Assembly: GCA_934725085.1 (NCBI GenBank)
Contig: CAKVAL010000031.1
Location: 1-20,472, forward strand
Reading direction: 5' to 3'
Length of the DNA stretch: 20,472 nt
Source of the DNA: an uncultured Erysipelotrichaceae bacterium
GTDB taxonomy: Bacteria; Bacillota_I; Bacilli_A; Erysipelotrichales; Erysipelotrichaceae
Positions 6,253 to 14,526 of this stretch are shown one piece after another. Numbering within the stretch: the first letter of the stretch is position 1; the number at the start of each line of letters is the position of its first letter. Below the pieces are notes generated by a model, which saw only the letters and a program-made list of their open reading frames with translations, was not told the origin of the DNA and made no database searches. The position numbers were made by a program, and so were the translations under genes.

Positions 6253-7005
6253 CTACCCCCTTAAAAACATCTCTACAAAAATAGAAACTCTTTTTTCCCA
6301 ACTAGCCTCATTATGTTCACCACCTTGAATAACGTGAACATTTAAGTTAATTGGCCTAGTCTTTAAAATATCAATACAATTCCAAAAGCTTTCCTTCGCT
6401 CTTTTAGCATACTTATTATTACCAGCTTCCTTAGAACCATAATCCAAATAAATCACAGTATCATTTTTAATAGAAGCTCTCTTTGTAAGTCTAACAAGCT
6501 TGTCGTTGGCAACCCACAAAGAAGGAGACAAACAAGCAGCACATCTAAATATATCATTATGTTCCATCAAAGCGTAATAAGAAACCAAACCGCCCATACT
6601 AGAACCGCCAATAAAAGTATGTTCCCTATCGCTTTTTACAGGATACTTACCATCAATATAAGATTTAAGATCACTTACTAGCCACTTAATAAATTTCTTA
6701 GCCTCAGCCTTAATCAAACCATATTGATAATCAACAAAGTCATATGGTGCATATTCAAATAATCTCTCATTATTCTTGCCACGACTTGAATCAATAGCTA
6801 CTACAATCAAATCAACATCATTTTTCACAAGATAATCATACATACCCCATGACTTACCATAGGTTGCATCCTCATCGAAAAAAACATTCTGACCATCCAT
6901 CATATATAAAACAGGAAATGTGCCCTCTTTATCAGGCACATATACAGTTAAATATCTTTTTTCATCACGCAAACAATCAATTGTTATTTCTTTACGCTCA
7001 ATCAT
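6253..7005 (-). CDS. Alpha/beta hydrolase, esterase-D family
   Basis: This is a serine hydrolase of the putative-esterase (Fes/EstD-like) family. It shows the family's early YVPDKEGTFPVLYMMDGQN, the nucleophile elbow GGSSMGG near residues 135-141, and a late QGGEHNEASWEKR with the catalytic histidine. At 250 residues it is complete and cytoplasmic. ATG 7005 is chosen over the TTG two codons earlier; it overlaps the nadK stop in ATGATTGA, which indicates translational coupling. Members act on enterobactin-like esters, S-formylglutathione or acyl peptides. Pairing with the ATP-grasp gene four bases downstream suggests that it trims or releases the ligase product. No substrate can be named. Confidence 0.82.
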   Translation of the reverse strand: MIERKEITIDCLRDEKRYLTVYVPDKEGTFPVLYMMDGQNVFFDEDATYGKSWGMYDYLVKNDVDLIVVAIDSSRGKNNERLFEYAPYDFVDYQYGLIKAEAKKFIKWLVSDLKSYIDGKYPVKSDREHTFIGGSSMGGLVSYYALMEHNDIFRCAACLSPSLWVANDKLVRLTKRASIKNDTVIYLDYGSKEAGNNKYAKRAKESFWNCIDILKTRPINLNVHVIQGGEHNEASWEKRVSIFVEMFLRG

Positions 7006-7759
7006 ACTCAAATCTCACAATCTTTAAACACTTAGGTGCTTTCTTAACAAACACCGTATTATCCCTATCAATCTCTATTTGATCAGAACCGTCGATTGAT
7101 ATATAAGCCTTATCACGATTATCTCTAATGGAATTAATCTTAAAACAAGCATCATCATTATAAATCTTATAAGTACTTCTTCTAAGTACTGGAGAAATTG
7201 GTGTCAAGATAAGTTTTCCTTCATCAATAACAGGTCCCCCAGCCGAATAAGAATAAGCAGTAGAACCAGTAGATGTAGCTACAATCAAACCATCCGCAAA
7301 ATGCTCACAAGTATCACTTCCATCATCAACACTTAATTTAATTGGAACATTGATATTGGTCTTAAAAATAACCGCATCATTTAAAGCGATACGTTTATAG
7401 TTTAGAGTTGGTATACTAACCTCTAAAACACTTCTCTCTTCAATATAAGTCTTGTTTCTTAAAACATCCAATTCATTCTTCTTAAGCGATGTTAAATAAC
7501 CAAGACCACCATAATTAATCCCAAACATACATAAATTATGTTTATAAACAAGCTCAACCACCTTAAGCATCGAACCATCACCGCCAAGTGTGACAACCAC
7601 ATCAAAATTATTCATCTTTTCATCAAGACATTTATAAGCCATATCTGTTTCAAGGGGATCAATAAAAACCTCAAAATCCTCAAAATATGAAGTCACATCT
7701 TTAACAGCCTTATCTAAATCACATAGATTAGGATTTGGAATCAATAATATTCTATTCAT
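6998..7759 (-). CDS. nadK: NAD kinase
   Basis: It phosphorylates NAD to NADP, the cell's only route to NADP(H). The family signatures are VVTLGGDGSMLK (GGDG loop), GINYGGLGYLT, the LNDAVI segment, and DGLIVATSTGSTAYSYSAGGPV, the NAD-binding loop. At 253 residues it has normal bacterial length. A longer reading from 7798 adds 13 residues inside trkH; the internal ATG at 7759, giving MNRILLIPNPN, matches the family start. It overlaps the trkH stop by eight bases. The gene sits in the minus-strand train after folate and potassium genes, and NADPH is the cofactor for folate reduction. Confidence 0.93.
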   Translation of the reverse strand: MNRILLIPNPNLCDLDKAVKDVTSYFEDFEVFIDPLETDMAYKCLDEKMNNFDVVVTLGGDGSMLKVVELVYKHNLCMFGINYGGLGYLTSLKKNELDVLRNKTYIEERSVLEVSIPTLNYKRIALNDAVIFKTNINVPIKLSVDDGSDTCEHFADGLIVATSTGSTAYSYSAGGPVIDEGKLILTPISPVLRRSTYKIYNDDACFKINSIRDNRDKAYISIDGSDQIEIDRDNTVFVKKAPKCLKIVRFEYD

Positions 7760-9215
7760 CTTCAATCGCCTTAACTTGTTTGCGTCTATTTTTCGCAAGA
7801 CTAAATAAAATCAAAATCGGAATCAACTCTAAACGACCCGCCAACATATCAAAAATTAGCACAATCTTAGAGAAATAATTAAAACAATTATAGTTTGACA
7901 TCGGACCAGCTAAGCCAAAAGCAGGACCGATATTATTGAAACAAGCCGCTACAGCTGAAAAATTAGTTGAAAAATCCAAATTATTCAAACTTATTAAAAG
8001 TAAAGATATAAAGAATAAGAAAAAATAAATGGAAATATAAGAACGGATTGAATAAACCAAATCATTATTTAAAGCCTTGCCCTCAAAGAAAACATGCTTA
8101 ATCTTTCTTGGGAAAACATAATGATTAACAGTATTCTTTAAATCCTTCAACATAATCACGATTCTGCTTACCTTGATACCACCACCAGTAGAACCAGCAC
8201 AAGCACCTATAAACATTAAAATTAATAAAATAGTCTTTGAAAATTCTGGCCAGGTATTAAAGTCATTTGAGGCAAAACCAGTTGTGGTAATAACAGAACC
8301 AACATTAAAGAAAGCATGTTTAAGTGCTTCAAGGAAAGAACCAAAATAAGAAGTAATATTAAACGCAATCAACAAAACTGAAACGATAATAATCCCAAAA
8401 TACCAATGAACTTCTTCACACTTATAAGCAGCTTTAAAATCTTTAATCAAGATATAATAATAAACATTGAAGTTAACACCAAAAATAATCATAAAGATGG
8501 TAGTAACAAGCTGAGCACTAGTTGAATAAGACACAAAGGAATCATTCAAAATACCAAAACCACCAGTACCAGCAGTTGCCAAAGATAATACTATCGAATC
8601 AAATATTGGCATCTTACACAATAATAAAGAGACAACCTGTAAAAGAGTTAAGCCTGCATATATACCATATAAAATCTTTGCCGTATTAGATAGTTTAGAA
8701 ACAAGCTTACCAACAGAAGGTCCTGGAGCTTCGGCTTTCATGATATACATAGCTCTTCCCTCGGTTCCTGGTAATATCGCAAGTGCAAACACTAGCATTC
8801 CCATACCACCAATCCAGTGAGTGAATGAACGCCAAAATAAGGTTGCGTGAGTTAGTGCAGTCACATCGTTCATGATAGTAGCACCAGTTGTAGTAAAACC
8901 AGATACTATCTCAAATAAGGCATCGACAAAGTTACTTGCCTCGCCCAATAGTAACAAGGGAATTGCTCCAATCATACTCAAAACTATCCAAGACAAAGCA
9001 ACAAGGACAAAGCCTTCTTTCGCAAAAAAGACACTATTCTTGGGACGCTTATAAATGCTATATAGAGTTGGAAGACCAACGATTAAACCAGTTAAGAAGT
9101 ATGCTAAAAAGCCTCTTTCGTGATAAATAAGCGCAATTAAAGAAGTCAACATTAAAAATAGTGACTCGATGCCAATACATAAACTTAGTGAATGCCTAAT
9201 AAACGACTTATTCAT
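7752..9215 (-). CDS. trkH: Trk/Ktr potassium uptake channel subunit
   Basis: This is the membrane pore for K+ uptake, working with the cytoplasmic gating subunit encoded just upstream. It has four repeated membrane-pore-membrane units, each with a recognisable selectivity loop: GFTTTGAT, TAGTGGFG, ITTTGFAS and NNIGPAFG. A glycine-rich loop, GACAGSTGGGIKVSR, follows the third pore; in Trk proteins this part forms the internal gating region. At 487 residues with about ten membrane segments, it is full length and TrkH-like, not the shorter KtrB. It starts two bases after the trkA stop with only a weak ribosome binding site, which suggests coupled translation. Confidence 0.93.
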   Translation of the reverse strand: MNKSFIRHSLSLCIGIESLFLMLTSLIALIYHERGFLAYFLTGLIVGLPTLYSIYKRPKNSVFFAKEGFVLVALSWIVLSMIGAIPLLLLGEASNFVDALFEIVSGFTTTGATIMNDVTALTHATLFWRSFTHWIGGMGMLVFALAILPGTEGRAMYIMKAEAPGPSVGKLVSKLSNTAKILYGIYAGLTLLQVVSLLLCKMPIFDSIVLSLATAGTGGFGILNDSFVSYSTSAQLVTTIFMIIFGVNFNVYYYILIKDFKAAYKCEEVHWYFGIIIVSVLLIAFNITSYFGSFLEALKHAFFNVGSVITTTGFASNDFNTWPEFSKTILLILMFIGACAGSTGGGIKVSRIVIMLKDLKNTVNHYVFPRKIKHVFFEGKALNNDLVYSIRSYISIYFFLFFISLLLISLNNLDFSTNFSAVAACFNNIGPAFGLAGPMSNYNCFNYFSKIVLIFDMLAGRLELIPILILFSLAKNRRKQVKAIEDE

Positions 9216-9217
9216 GA

Positions 9218-10576
9218 CTATTTCGCAATATCCTCGATTGTATTAAAGCCTTGATGCGTAGTAACTACAAGAACCGTATCACCAATTTCAATCTTATCTT
9301 TACCACTAGGCACAATGATTTGATTACCTCTAATAATCAAACAAATCAACAAATTATCCTTAGTCTTAAGTTCCTCTAAAGTAACTCCAATAGACTTAGT
9401 CTTCTCTCTAATCACAAAAGTAAGCGCCTCAGCCTTACCATTTAAAATACGATGCATAGTCTCAACTTCATTCTCACCAGAATTAGCTAAAGCTCGGATG
9501 TAGGCAATAATACTATTAGCCGTAATGTTCTTAGGAGAAACCAAGGCACCAACATCTAAATTATTCAAAACACTCTCGTAGCTAATATGATTTACCTTAG
9601 TAATAACCTTAGCCTTACTAGCAGACTTAGCATATAAAGATAAAATAACATTTTCTTCATCAATACCAGTAAGTGAACAGAAAGAATCACATTCTGGTAA
9701 ACCTTCTTCAATAAGAACGTTATCATCAGATGCACAACCATTAATAATGCTTGCATATGGAAGATTGATAGATAAATAATCACATCTTTTTGGATCCATA
9801 TCCATAATCGCTACATCGATATTAGATTTTTGTAGGATAGAAGCTAAATAGAAGGCAATATCACTACCACCAACGATAAAACAATTCTTAATAGGAGATT
9901 GATAAATACCAATCTTATCCAAGAACTTAGAAGCGACAGCAGGTGTAGCACAAACAGAAACCTTATCACCATCTAAAATTATAGTTTCACCATTTGGGAT
10001 AATAGCTTCCTTATTTCTTTCAATACCTACAAACAAAATATCTTCACTATAGGTCTTTTTAATTTGAGCAAGGCTCTTATCAACAAGCTTTTTATTGCCA
10101 TTAACCGCAAAAGAAATAAGTTCAACCTTACCTCTAATAAAAGAATCAACCTTTAAAGCACTAGGCCATCTAATCAAACGAGAGATTTCTCTAGCTGTAA
10201 TCATCTCAGGATTAATCGTCATTGTTAGACCAAGTTCATCCTTAATATAACTTAATTCAGAACTATAAATTGGATTTCTGACTCTTGCGATAGTCTTTAA
10301 TTCCTTATTCGCCTTTTTCGCGAATAGGCAACACAACATATTTATTTCATCAGCACTGGTTACCGCAATCAAAACATCCGCTGTCTCAATGCCTGCTTCT
10401 TTTAAAATATTTAAACTAGCACCATTGCCAACCACTCCAATGATATCAAGAGAATTAGAAACATCCTCAACAAGTTCGGCATTCTCATCAATCAAGATAA
10501 TATCGTGATTTTCTTTTACCAATTCTTCGGCGATGGTCTTACCAACCTTACCACAACCTACAATAACGACCTTCAT
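9218..10576 (-). CDS. trkA: Trk system potassium uptake protein TrkA
   Basis: This is the cytoplasmic regulator that binds nucleotides and gates TrkH. It is a double-length protein (452 residues) with two RCK units. The first Rossmann fold begins VVIVGCGKVGKTIAEEL with the acidic strand end LIDENAEL. The second begins CFIVGGSDIAFYLASIL near residue 233 with MDMDPKRC. Each is followed by a TrkA-C domain. The ATG at 10576 has GGAGG nine bases upstream; a TTG one codon earlier is not needed. Only 36 bases separate it from the folC fusion gene, with no terminator. A TATAAT in that gap could add a weak internal promoter. Confidence 0.93.
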   Translation of the reverse strand: MKVVIVGCGKVGKTIAEELVKENHDIILIDENAELVEDVSNSLDIIGVVGNGASLNILKEAGIETADVLIAVTSADEINMLCCLFAKKANKELKTIARVRNPIYSSELSYIKDELGLTMTINPEMITAREISRLIRWPSALKVDSFIRGKVELISFAVNGNKKLVDKSLAQIKKTYSEDILFVGIERNKEAIIPNGETIILDGDKVSVCATPAVASKFLDKIGIYQSPIKNCFIVGGSDIAFYLASILQKSNIDVAIMDMDPKRCDYLSINLPYASIINGCASDDNVLIEEGLPECDSFCSLTGIDEENVILSLYAKSASKAKVITKVNHISYESVLNNLDVGALVSPKNITANSIIAYIRALANSGENEVETMHRILNGKAEALTFVIREKTKSIGVTLEELKTKDNLLICLIIRGNQIIVPSGKDKIEIGDTVLVVTTHQGFNTIEDIAK

Positions 10577-10612
10577 CAAAAAGCCCCTCCGTATTATCTA
10601 TTAATTATATCC

Positions 10613-12286
10613 CTAATAGATATTTTCTTCACTATAGATAATATCAAGCTTTTTATCAAAGCAACCCTTTGGCACCTTTTCTACCTTGCAACTCTCATAT
10701 GCCACGCCAATTACAGGACAATCAACCTTTTCTAAGAAACGGTCATAGTAGCCTTTTCCATATCCTATACGATACAAATTAGAATCAAAGCCCAAAATTG
10801 GACAAATAACTAAGTCAATATCATTAGTATCTACACCAATAGGTTCTTGTATGCCGTATTTATTAGGATAAAAGCCATCAAGAGGAACAACAGCCTTCAT
10901 CTCATTGTCGCTTAAGCATACTGGATAACTAAAGACCTTATCTTCTTTTTCAAGTTCGCTTAAATCTACTTCACTTCCAAAAGCCTTATAAATCATGACA
11001 TTCTTAGCTTTCTTAAACTCTGAACTATTCTTGATCTTGTCAACTATAACTTTAGACTTATAGACAACTTCATCTCTACTTAAGCTATTAAGCTTCTCTT
11101 TGCATCTTTTCCTTAATATCTTCTTATAAGTCATAAGTACTTCGCCACTTAAATATAAAGAGCCACAGACTACAGTATCCTTATCAGATGCATATTCAAT
11201 ACCCGAATAGACATCATCAAAGACACAACACTTAATACCCTTTTCATCAATATATTCTTTTAAGATATTAGGTTCAATAGCACGAATACTATTAGGTTTG
11301 ATACAAACAAATTCGGATGCATATGGAAGCATCAAATTGATCATCTCTTTATAATCTTTATCTTTTAAGATGCCTATCACAAAAGTATATTTGCCATCTA
11401 GGCTATCAGTTAGTGCCTTAATACATTGGACATTATGAGCTCCATCAATCATAAATAACGGTTTAGTAGAAAGAGTATACATTCTAGCCATCCATTCAGC
11501 CTTCTTTAAACCCAGTTTAAGCGCATCATTATCTATGTTAAAACCCTTATCATTTAAGATATTAATCGCATCTACTACGATACTGGCATTAAAGTGTTGA
11601 TACTTACCATTTAAACCAAGTTCAATATCACTGTTTACTAAACTAAAGTTACACTTATATAATCTTGCATTTTTTTCTTTGCATACAGCCTTATAAACAG
11701 GTATTACACACTCAGGACCATATACCAAAACATCGCCATTTTCTTTAATGATACCCGCCTTCTCATGTGCAATCTTTTCTAGTGTATCTCCAAGTATTTC
11801 AGTATGTTCCAAGCCAATATTAGTAATAACAGAAAGGACGCTATTATTAATCACATTAGTCGCATCTAATCGGCCACCTAAGCCAACTTCAAGCACTACA
11901 ACATCACATTCTTGTTCATAGAAATATAAGAAGGCAATACAGGTTAATATCTCAAAGAAAGTTAAATTGTAACCTGTATCTTCACTAACTTTTTTAACTT
12001 TTTCCGTTAACCTAACAAAATCAGCATCACTAATGCATTTTCCATTGATTAAAAAACGCTCATTATATTCAATCAAATGGGGTGAAATGAAAGTGCCAAC
12101 TTTATAGTTAGCCTCTTTTAAAACAGAAGACAACATTGCACATACCGAACCCTTACCATTAGAACCGGCTACATGAATGATTTTTAGCTTATCTTGAACA
12201 TTATCAAAATAAGGCATTACTTCCTTTAAATAATTCCCATTACCTTTTTTTGATTCAAGATAACTAATTGCGTCTGTTTTCAACAT
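10613..12286 (-). CDS. folC: Folylpolyglutamate synthase fused to 5-formyl-THF cyclo-ligase
   Basis: Two folate enzymes occur in one 557-residue chain. Residues 1 to about 375 are FolC (Mur-ligase fold), adding glutamates to folates: the P-loop HVAGSNGKGSV, VVLEVGLGGRLDATN, the AHEKAGII lysine and MIDGAHN. The segment from about 375 onward (RKRCKEKLNSLSRDEV...) is a 5-formyltetrahydrofolate cyclo-ligase, which converts 5-formyl-THF to methenyl-THF with ATP. It ends with the typical CPILGFDSNLYRIGYGKGYYDRFL and VIGVAYESCKVEKVP. The frame is continuous with no stop, so this is a real fusion. Its start overlaps the end of folT by 23 bases. Whether the FolC part also makes dihydrofolate (DHFS activity) cannot be told. 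The segment before MYTL reads EWMARM where many FolC proteins have WPGR. Confidence 0.9.
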   Translation of the reverse strand: MLKTDAISYLESKKGNGNYLKEVMPYFDNVQDKLKIIHVAGSNGKGSVCAMLSSVLKEANYKVGTFISPHLIEYNERFLINGKCISDADFVRLTEKVKKVSEDTGYNLTFFEILTCIAFLYFYEQECDVVVLEVGLGGRLDATNVINNSVLSVITNIGLEHTEILGDTLEKIAHEKAGIIKENGDVLVYGPECVIPVYKAVCKEKNARLYKCNFSLVNSDIELGLNGKYQHFNASIVVDAINILNDKGFNIDNDALKLGLKKAEWMARMYTLSTKPLFMIDGAHNVQCIKALTDSLDGKYTFVIGILKDKDYKEMINLMLPYASEFVCIKPNSIRAIEPNILKEYIDEKGIKCCVFDDVYSGIEYASDKDTVVCGSLYLSGEVLMTYKKILRKRCKEKLNSLSRDEVVYKSKVIVDKIKNSSEFKKAKNVMIYKAFGSEVDLSELEKEDKVFSYPVCLSDNEMKAVVPLDGFYPNKYGIQEPIGVDTNDIDLVICPILGFDSNLYRIGYGKGYYDRFLEKVDCPVIGVAYESCKVEKVPKGCFDKKLDIIYSEENIY

Positions 12287-12770
12287 ACTTCATATACTTC
12301 CTCAAGAAGCACAAAGCTAGTACCTCTACCACAAACATAACTGTTGAAGAATAAATACGAGTTATGAAAGTTGCTTTAAATGACAAGTTATACATAAGTG
12401 AAATAATCGTTGTGTTTATAAATAAGCTAATAATGAAACGATTAATCAAACAAGCTAAAATAATATTCTTGTTACTTAAATCTTTCTTATAGAAAAAATA
12501 AGCATAAACAACAGCACACATAATACTAGTTAAAGTTAATAGTGGATTATACGGACCAATTGGGAATAATAACGCTCCAAGAAGATCACCAAATAAAGCT
12601 ACCATAATCGCACCATAGTATCCATAAAAGTAGGCACTCAAAACAATAGTTAAGAATGTAAAACTAATTTTGAAATTCATTGCTTTAATAGATACAAAGC
12701 GTGATAACACAATATTTAGCCCTATCATTAAGGCTAAAATAACTAAAGAACCAACACGTTTATTTTTCAT
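12264..12770 (-). CDS. folT: Folate ECF transporter S component
   Basis: This is the substrate-binding membrane subunit of an energy-coupling-factor vitamin importer; the shared EcfA/A'/T module must be encoded elsewhere. At 168 residues with about six membrane helices, it shows the FolT-type motifs LSRFVSIKAMNFKISFTF in helix 1 and GDLLGALLFPIGPYNPLLTL in the middle. The assignment to folate rests on this motif, on the tetrahydrofolate riboswitch directly upstream, and on overlap with a folate enzyme gene. The GGAGG that starts its translation lies just outside the riboswitch closing stem. Confidence 0.9.
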   Translation of the reverse strand: MKNKRVGSLVILALMIGLNIVLSRFVSIKAMNFKISFTFLTIVLSAYFYGYYGAIMVALFGDLLGALLFPIGPYNPLLTLTSIMCAVVYAYFFYKKDLSNKNIILACLINRFIISLFINTTIISLMYNLSFKATFITRIYSSTVMFVVEVLALCFLRKYMKYVENRRN

Positions 12771-12784
12771 CTAAAACCTCCAGC

Positions 12785-12872
12785 GAACGCGAGATAACAC
12801 CGCGATTCCTCTTCGTCCTATATCAACGTTCCGTATACAGGCACTTAACGCGTTATCCCTACTCTTTCGTTC
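12785..12872 (-). promoter_or_regulatory. Tetrahydrofolate (THF) riboswitch
   Basis: On the minus strand the leader reads GAGTAGGGATAAC, then GCGTTAAGTGCC, then AGGACGAAGAGG, then CGCGGTGTTATC, in the order and with the conserved words of the THF aptamer (GCGUUAAGUG, ACGAAG, GCGCGGUG). The closing stem GAACG (12868-12872) pairs with CGTTC (12785-12789), and GATAAC pairs with GTTATC (12852-12857 and 12793-12798). The folT ribosome binding site GGAGG starts four bases after the closing stem, so control of translation initiation is likely. No intrinsic terminator is visible between aptamer and gene. Confidence 0.88.
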
Positions 12873-12880
12873 TTTGAGAA

Positions 12881-12909
12881 ATTATATAATAAATCCTTGC
12901 TTTTTAAAA
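12881..12909 (-). promoter_or_regulatory. folT promoter
   Basis: TATAAT at 12881-12886 (minus strand) has a poor -35 (TTTTAA, 12904-12909) at 17 bases. A start about seven bases downstream of the -10 box would fall just before the riboswitch stem. Confidence 0.5.
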
Positions 12910-12925
12910 TTATTTGCTATATCAT
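12897..12925 (+). promoter_or_regulatory. tRNA-Leu promoter
   Basis: TTGCTT (12897-12902) and TATCAT (12920-12925) with 17-base spacing lie 11 bases before the tRNA. The region is shared back to back with the folT promoter. Confidence 0.5.
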
Positions 12926-12936
12926 TAATAAGCAAT

Positions 12937-13019
12937 CCGGGCGTGGCGAAATTGGCAGACGCGCTAGACTTAGGATCTAGTGGGTGACCGTGGGGGTTCG
13001 AGTCCCTTCGCCCGGACCA
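12937..13019 (+). tRNA. tRNA-Leu (anticodon UAG)
   Basis: This is a class II tRNA with acceptor CCGGGCG/CGCCCGG, anticodon stem CTAGA/TCTAG, and loop CTTAGGA giving UAG (codon CUA). A long variable arm follows, the T loop is TTCGAGT, and CCA is encoded at 13017-13019. Confidence 0.95.
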
Positions 13020-13031
13020 TTTTGTTTCTTA

Positions 13032-13059
13032 AACGTAGTTGATAATAACTACGTTTTTT
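13032..13059 (+). terminator. Terminator of tRNA-Leu
   Basis: AACGTAGTT and AACTACGTT form a 9-bp stem with a short AT loop followed by six T. It begins 12 bases after the tRNA, so the tRNA is a single-gene unit. Confidence 0.85.
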
Positions 13060-13061
13060 AT

Positions 13062-13090
13062 TTGTTAGATTTAACAGAATAAGTTATCAT
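13062..13090 (+). promoter_or_regulatory. coaX-maf promoter
   Basis: TTGTTA (13062-13067) and TATCAT (13085-13090) are 17 bases apart and 28 bases before the coaX start. It is plausible because the terminator just upstream isolates the operon. Confidence 0.4.
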
Positions 13091-13118
13091 TAGATAGCAT
13101 AATAAAGGAATATTAAAA

Positions 13119-13892
13119 ATGTTATTAACTATCGATTTAGGAAATACTAGTCTTAAGCTAGCTATCTTCCATGAAGACAAAAAATTATTTTATGGCCTAT
13201 ATGAGTCAAAACAAGATGACTATGGAGCTTTAATCAAAAACTTCTTATACAGAAACAACCTAAGTGAAAACATGCTAGAAGACTGTATCATTTCATCTGT
13301 TGTACCTGCATCAAGTGAATTATTATTAAATGATGTTAGAAGAATCTTAAACAAGGAACCAATCTTCATTGATCCTTTAAGACCTCTAGGCATCAAAGTA
13401 GATACTCCTCATCCAGAAGAAGTAGGTAGTGATCTACTTGTAATGTGTGCCTACGCTTATGATGTATATAAGACAGAATTATTTGTCGTATCTTTAGGTA
13501 CCGCAACAGTTATAAGCCATGTCAGTGCTGATGGTGAATTCAAACACTGCATCATCGCTCCAGGATATGGCAAGGTGGCAGCATCTTTATATGATAATGC
13601 AGCTAAATTGCCAGAACTTAAAACCCAAAGAACAACTAGCTTCTTAGCTAACAACACAAAAGACGCAATGAATGTCGGCTTGTATCTTGGCTATATCGGT
13701 TCACTTCGTTATCTATTTGCAGGATTAAAGGGTGAACTAAAGGTTACCCCTAAGATTATTGCCTGTGGTGGTTATGGCAAAGATATCGTCAATGATATTA
13801 AGGAAATTGAATATTATGATCCTGATATGGTAACAACAGGTCTTAATCATTTATATTCGAGGTATTTGAAACATGAGAATTATCTTGGCTAG
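13119..13892 (+). CDS. coaX: Type III pantothenate kinase-like protein
   Basis: CoaX phosphorylates pantothenate with ATP, the first step of coenzyme A synthesis. The 257-residue ASKHA-fold protein has the first phosphate loop DLGNTSLKLAIF, the SSVVP strand, EEVGSD, LGTATVISH, APGYGKVAASLYDNAAKLP and IACGGYGKDIV, in family order. Two usual active-site positions differ. Classical CoaX has GADR and IDxGTATT; here they are GSDL and VSLGTATV, so one conserved aspartate is a serine and an arginine is lost. It may be a divergent active kinase or have changed function. An AAAGGA precedes the ATG. It overlaps maf by 20 bases. Confidence 0.82.
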   Translation: MLLTIDLGNTSLKLAIFHEDKKLFYGLYESKQDDYGALIKNFLYRNNLSENMLEDCIISSVVPASSELLLNDVRRILNKEPIFIDPLRPLGIKVDTPHPEEVGSDLLVMCAYAYDVYKTELFVVSLGTATVISHVSADGEFKHCIIAPGYGKVAASLYDNAAKLPELKTQRTTSFLANNTKDAMNVGLYLGYIGSLRYLFAGLKGELKVTPKIIACGGYGKDIVNDIKEIEYYDPDMVTTGLNHLYSRYLKHENYLG

Positions 13893-14439
13893 TGGTTCCC
13901 CTAGAAGAAAAGAACTTTTAAGCACTCTAATCAAAGACTTTGAAATCATTGTCTCTGACTTTGAAGAAACAATTGATTCAAATAAGCCATTAGAAGAAGA
14001 AATCAAAAGACTTGCCTATGGTAAAGCTAAATCAATTTTTGACAGTAATCAAGATGCCTTAGTCATTGGATCTGATACCATCGTAACCATCGATAATAAA
14101 GTATTGGGTAAGCCTAAGACTTTTGAACACGCCATAGAAATGTTAAAAGAATTATCAGGTAATAAACATAAGGTTATCACAGGTGTTTGTATCTATACTA
14201 AAGATAAGGTTGATACCTTTGCGGTAGTTTCTGATGTTTATTTCGATGAATTAACTGATAAAGAAATAGAAGATTATGTCTTAACTAAAGAACCTCTAGA
14301 TAAGGCAGGAGCCTATGCTATTCAAGGATTAGGTAGCAAATTTATTAATAGAATCGATGGTGACTATTATGCCATCATGGGTTTACCCGTTAATGAACTA
14401 TATAAACACTTAAAGCAGTATAATTTGACATCTATATAA
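13873..14439 (+). CDS. maf: Maf-type nucleoside triphosphate pyrophosphatase
   Basis: It hydrolyses dTTP/UTP-type or modified nucleotides to the monophosphate and pyrophosphate, acting in nucleotide housekeeping and linked to septum control in Bacillus. The signatures are IILASGSPRRKELL at the N-terminus, DALVIGSDTIV, VLGKPKTFEHAIEML, HKVITGVC, and DKAGAYAIQGLGSKFINRIDGDYYAIMGLPV. The latter is the conserved catalytic and substrate region. At 188 residues it is complete. Its start lies within coaX, and a GAGG serves as ribosome binding site. Confidence 0.93.
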   Translation: MRIILASGSPRRKELLSTLIKDFEIIVSDFEETIDSNKPLEEEIKRLAYGKAKSIFDSNQDALVIGSDTIVTIDNKVLGKPKTFEHAIEMLKELSGNKHKVITGVCIYTKDKVDTFAVVSDVYFDELTDKEIEDYVLTKEPLDKAGAYAIQGLGSKFINRIDGDYYAIMGLPVNELYKHLKQYNLTSI

Positions 14440-14471
14440 TTATTTGTTTAAATAGAACGGCCGAAACAAAA

Positions 14472-14526
14472 GTTTCTCACTTTGTGCCAGCATAAGAAAT
14501 CTCAAAGTGTCTTTTAAGAAAAGGAG
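14472..14526 (+). promoter_or_regulatory. Structured leader of the MATE gene (possible pseudoknot)
   Basis: CACTTTG (14478-14484) pairs perfectly with CAAAGTG (14503-14509). The bases just upstream, GTTTCT (14472-14477), can pair with AGAAAT (14495-14500) inside the loop, giving an H-type pseudoknot. Next, CTTTT (14511-14515) can pair with AAAAG (14519-14523) and cover part of the AAGGAG ribosome binding site (14521-14526). I do not recognise it as a named riboswitch class. Confidence 0.4.

Noticed and set aside
7760..7798. Thirteen-codon N-terminal extension of NAD kinase
   Set aside because: It lies inside the trkH coding end, adds charged residues not seen in the family, and the internal ATG overlapping the trkH stop is the natural coupled start.
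10505..10735. Plus-strand frame across the trkA start and the folC end
   Set aside because: It is antisense to two conserved genes, and its hydrophobic content comes from AT-rich sequence.
12777..12872. Inverted repeats before folT as a simple attenuator
   Set aside because: The conserved THF aptamer words explain the pairings better, and no T run follows the structure.
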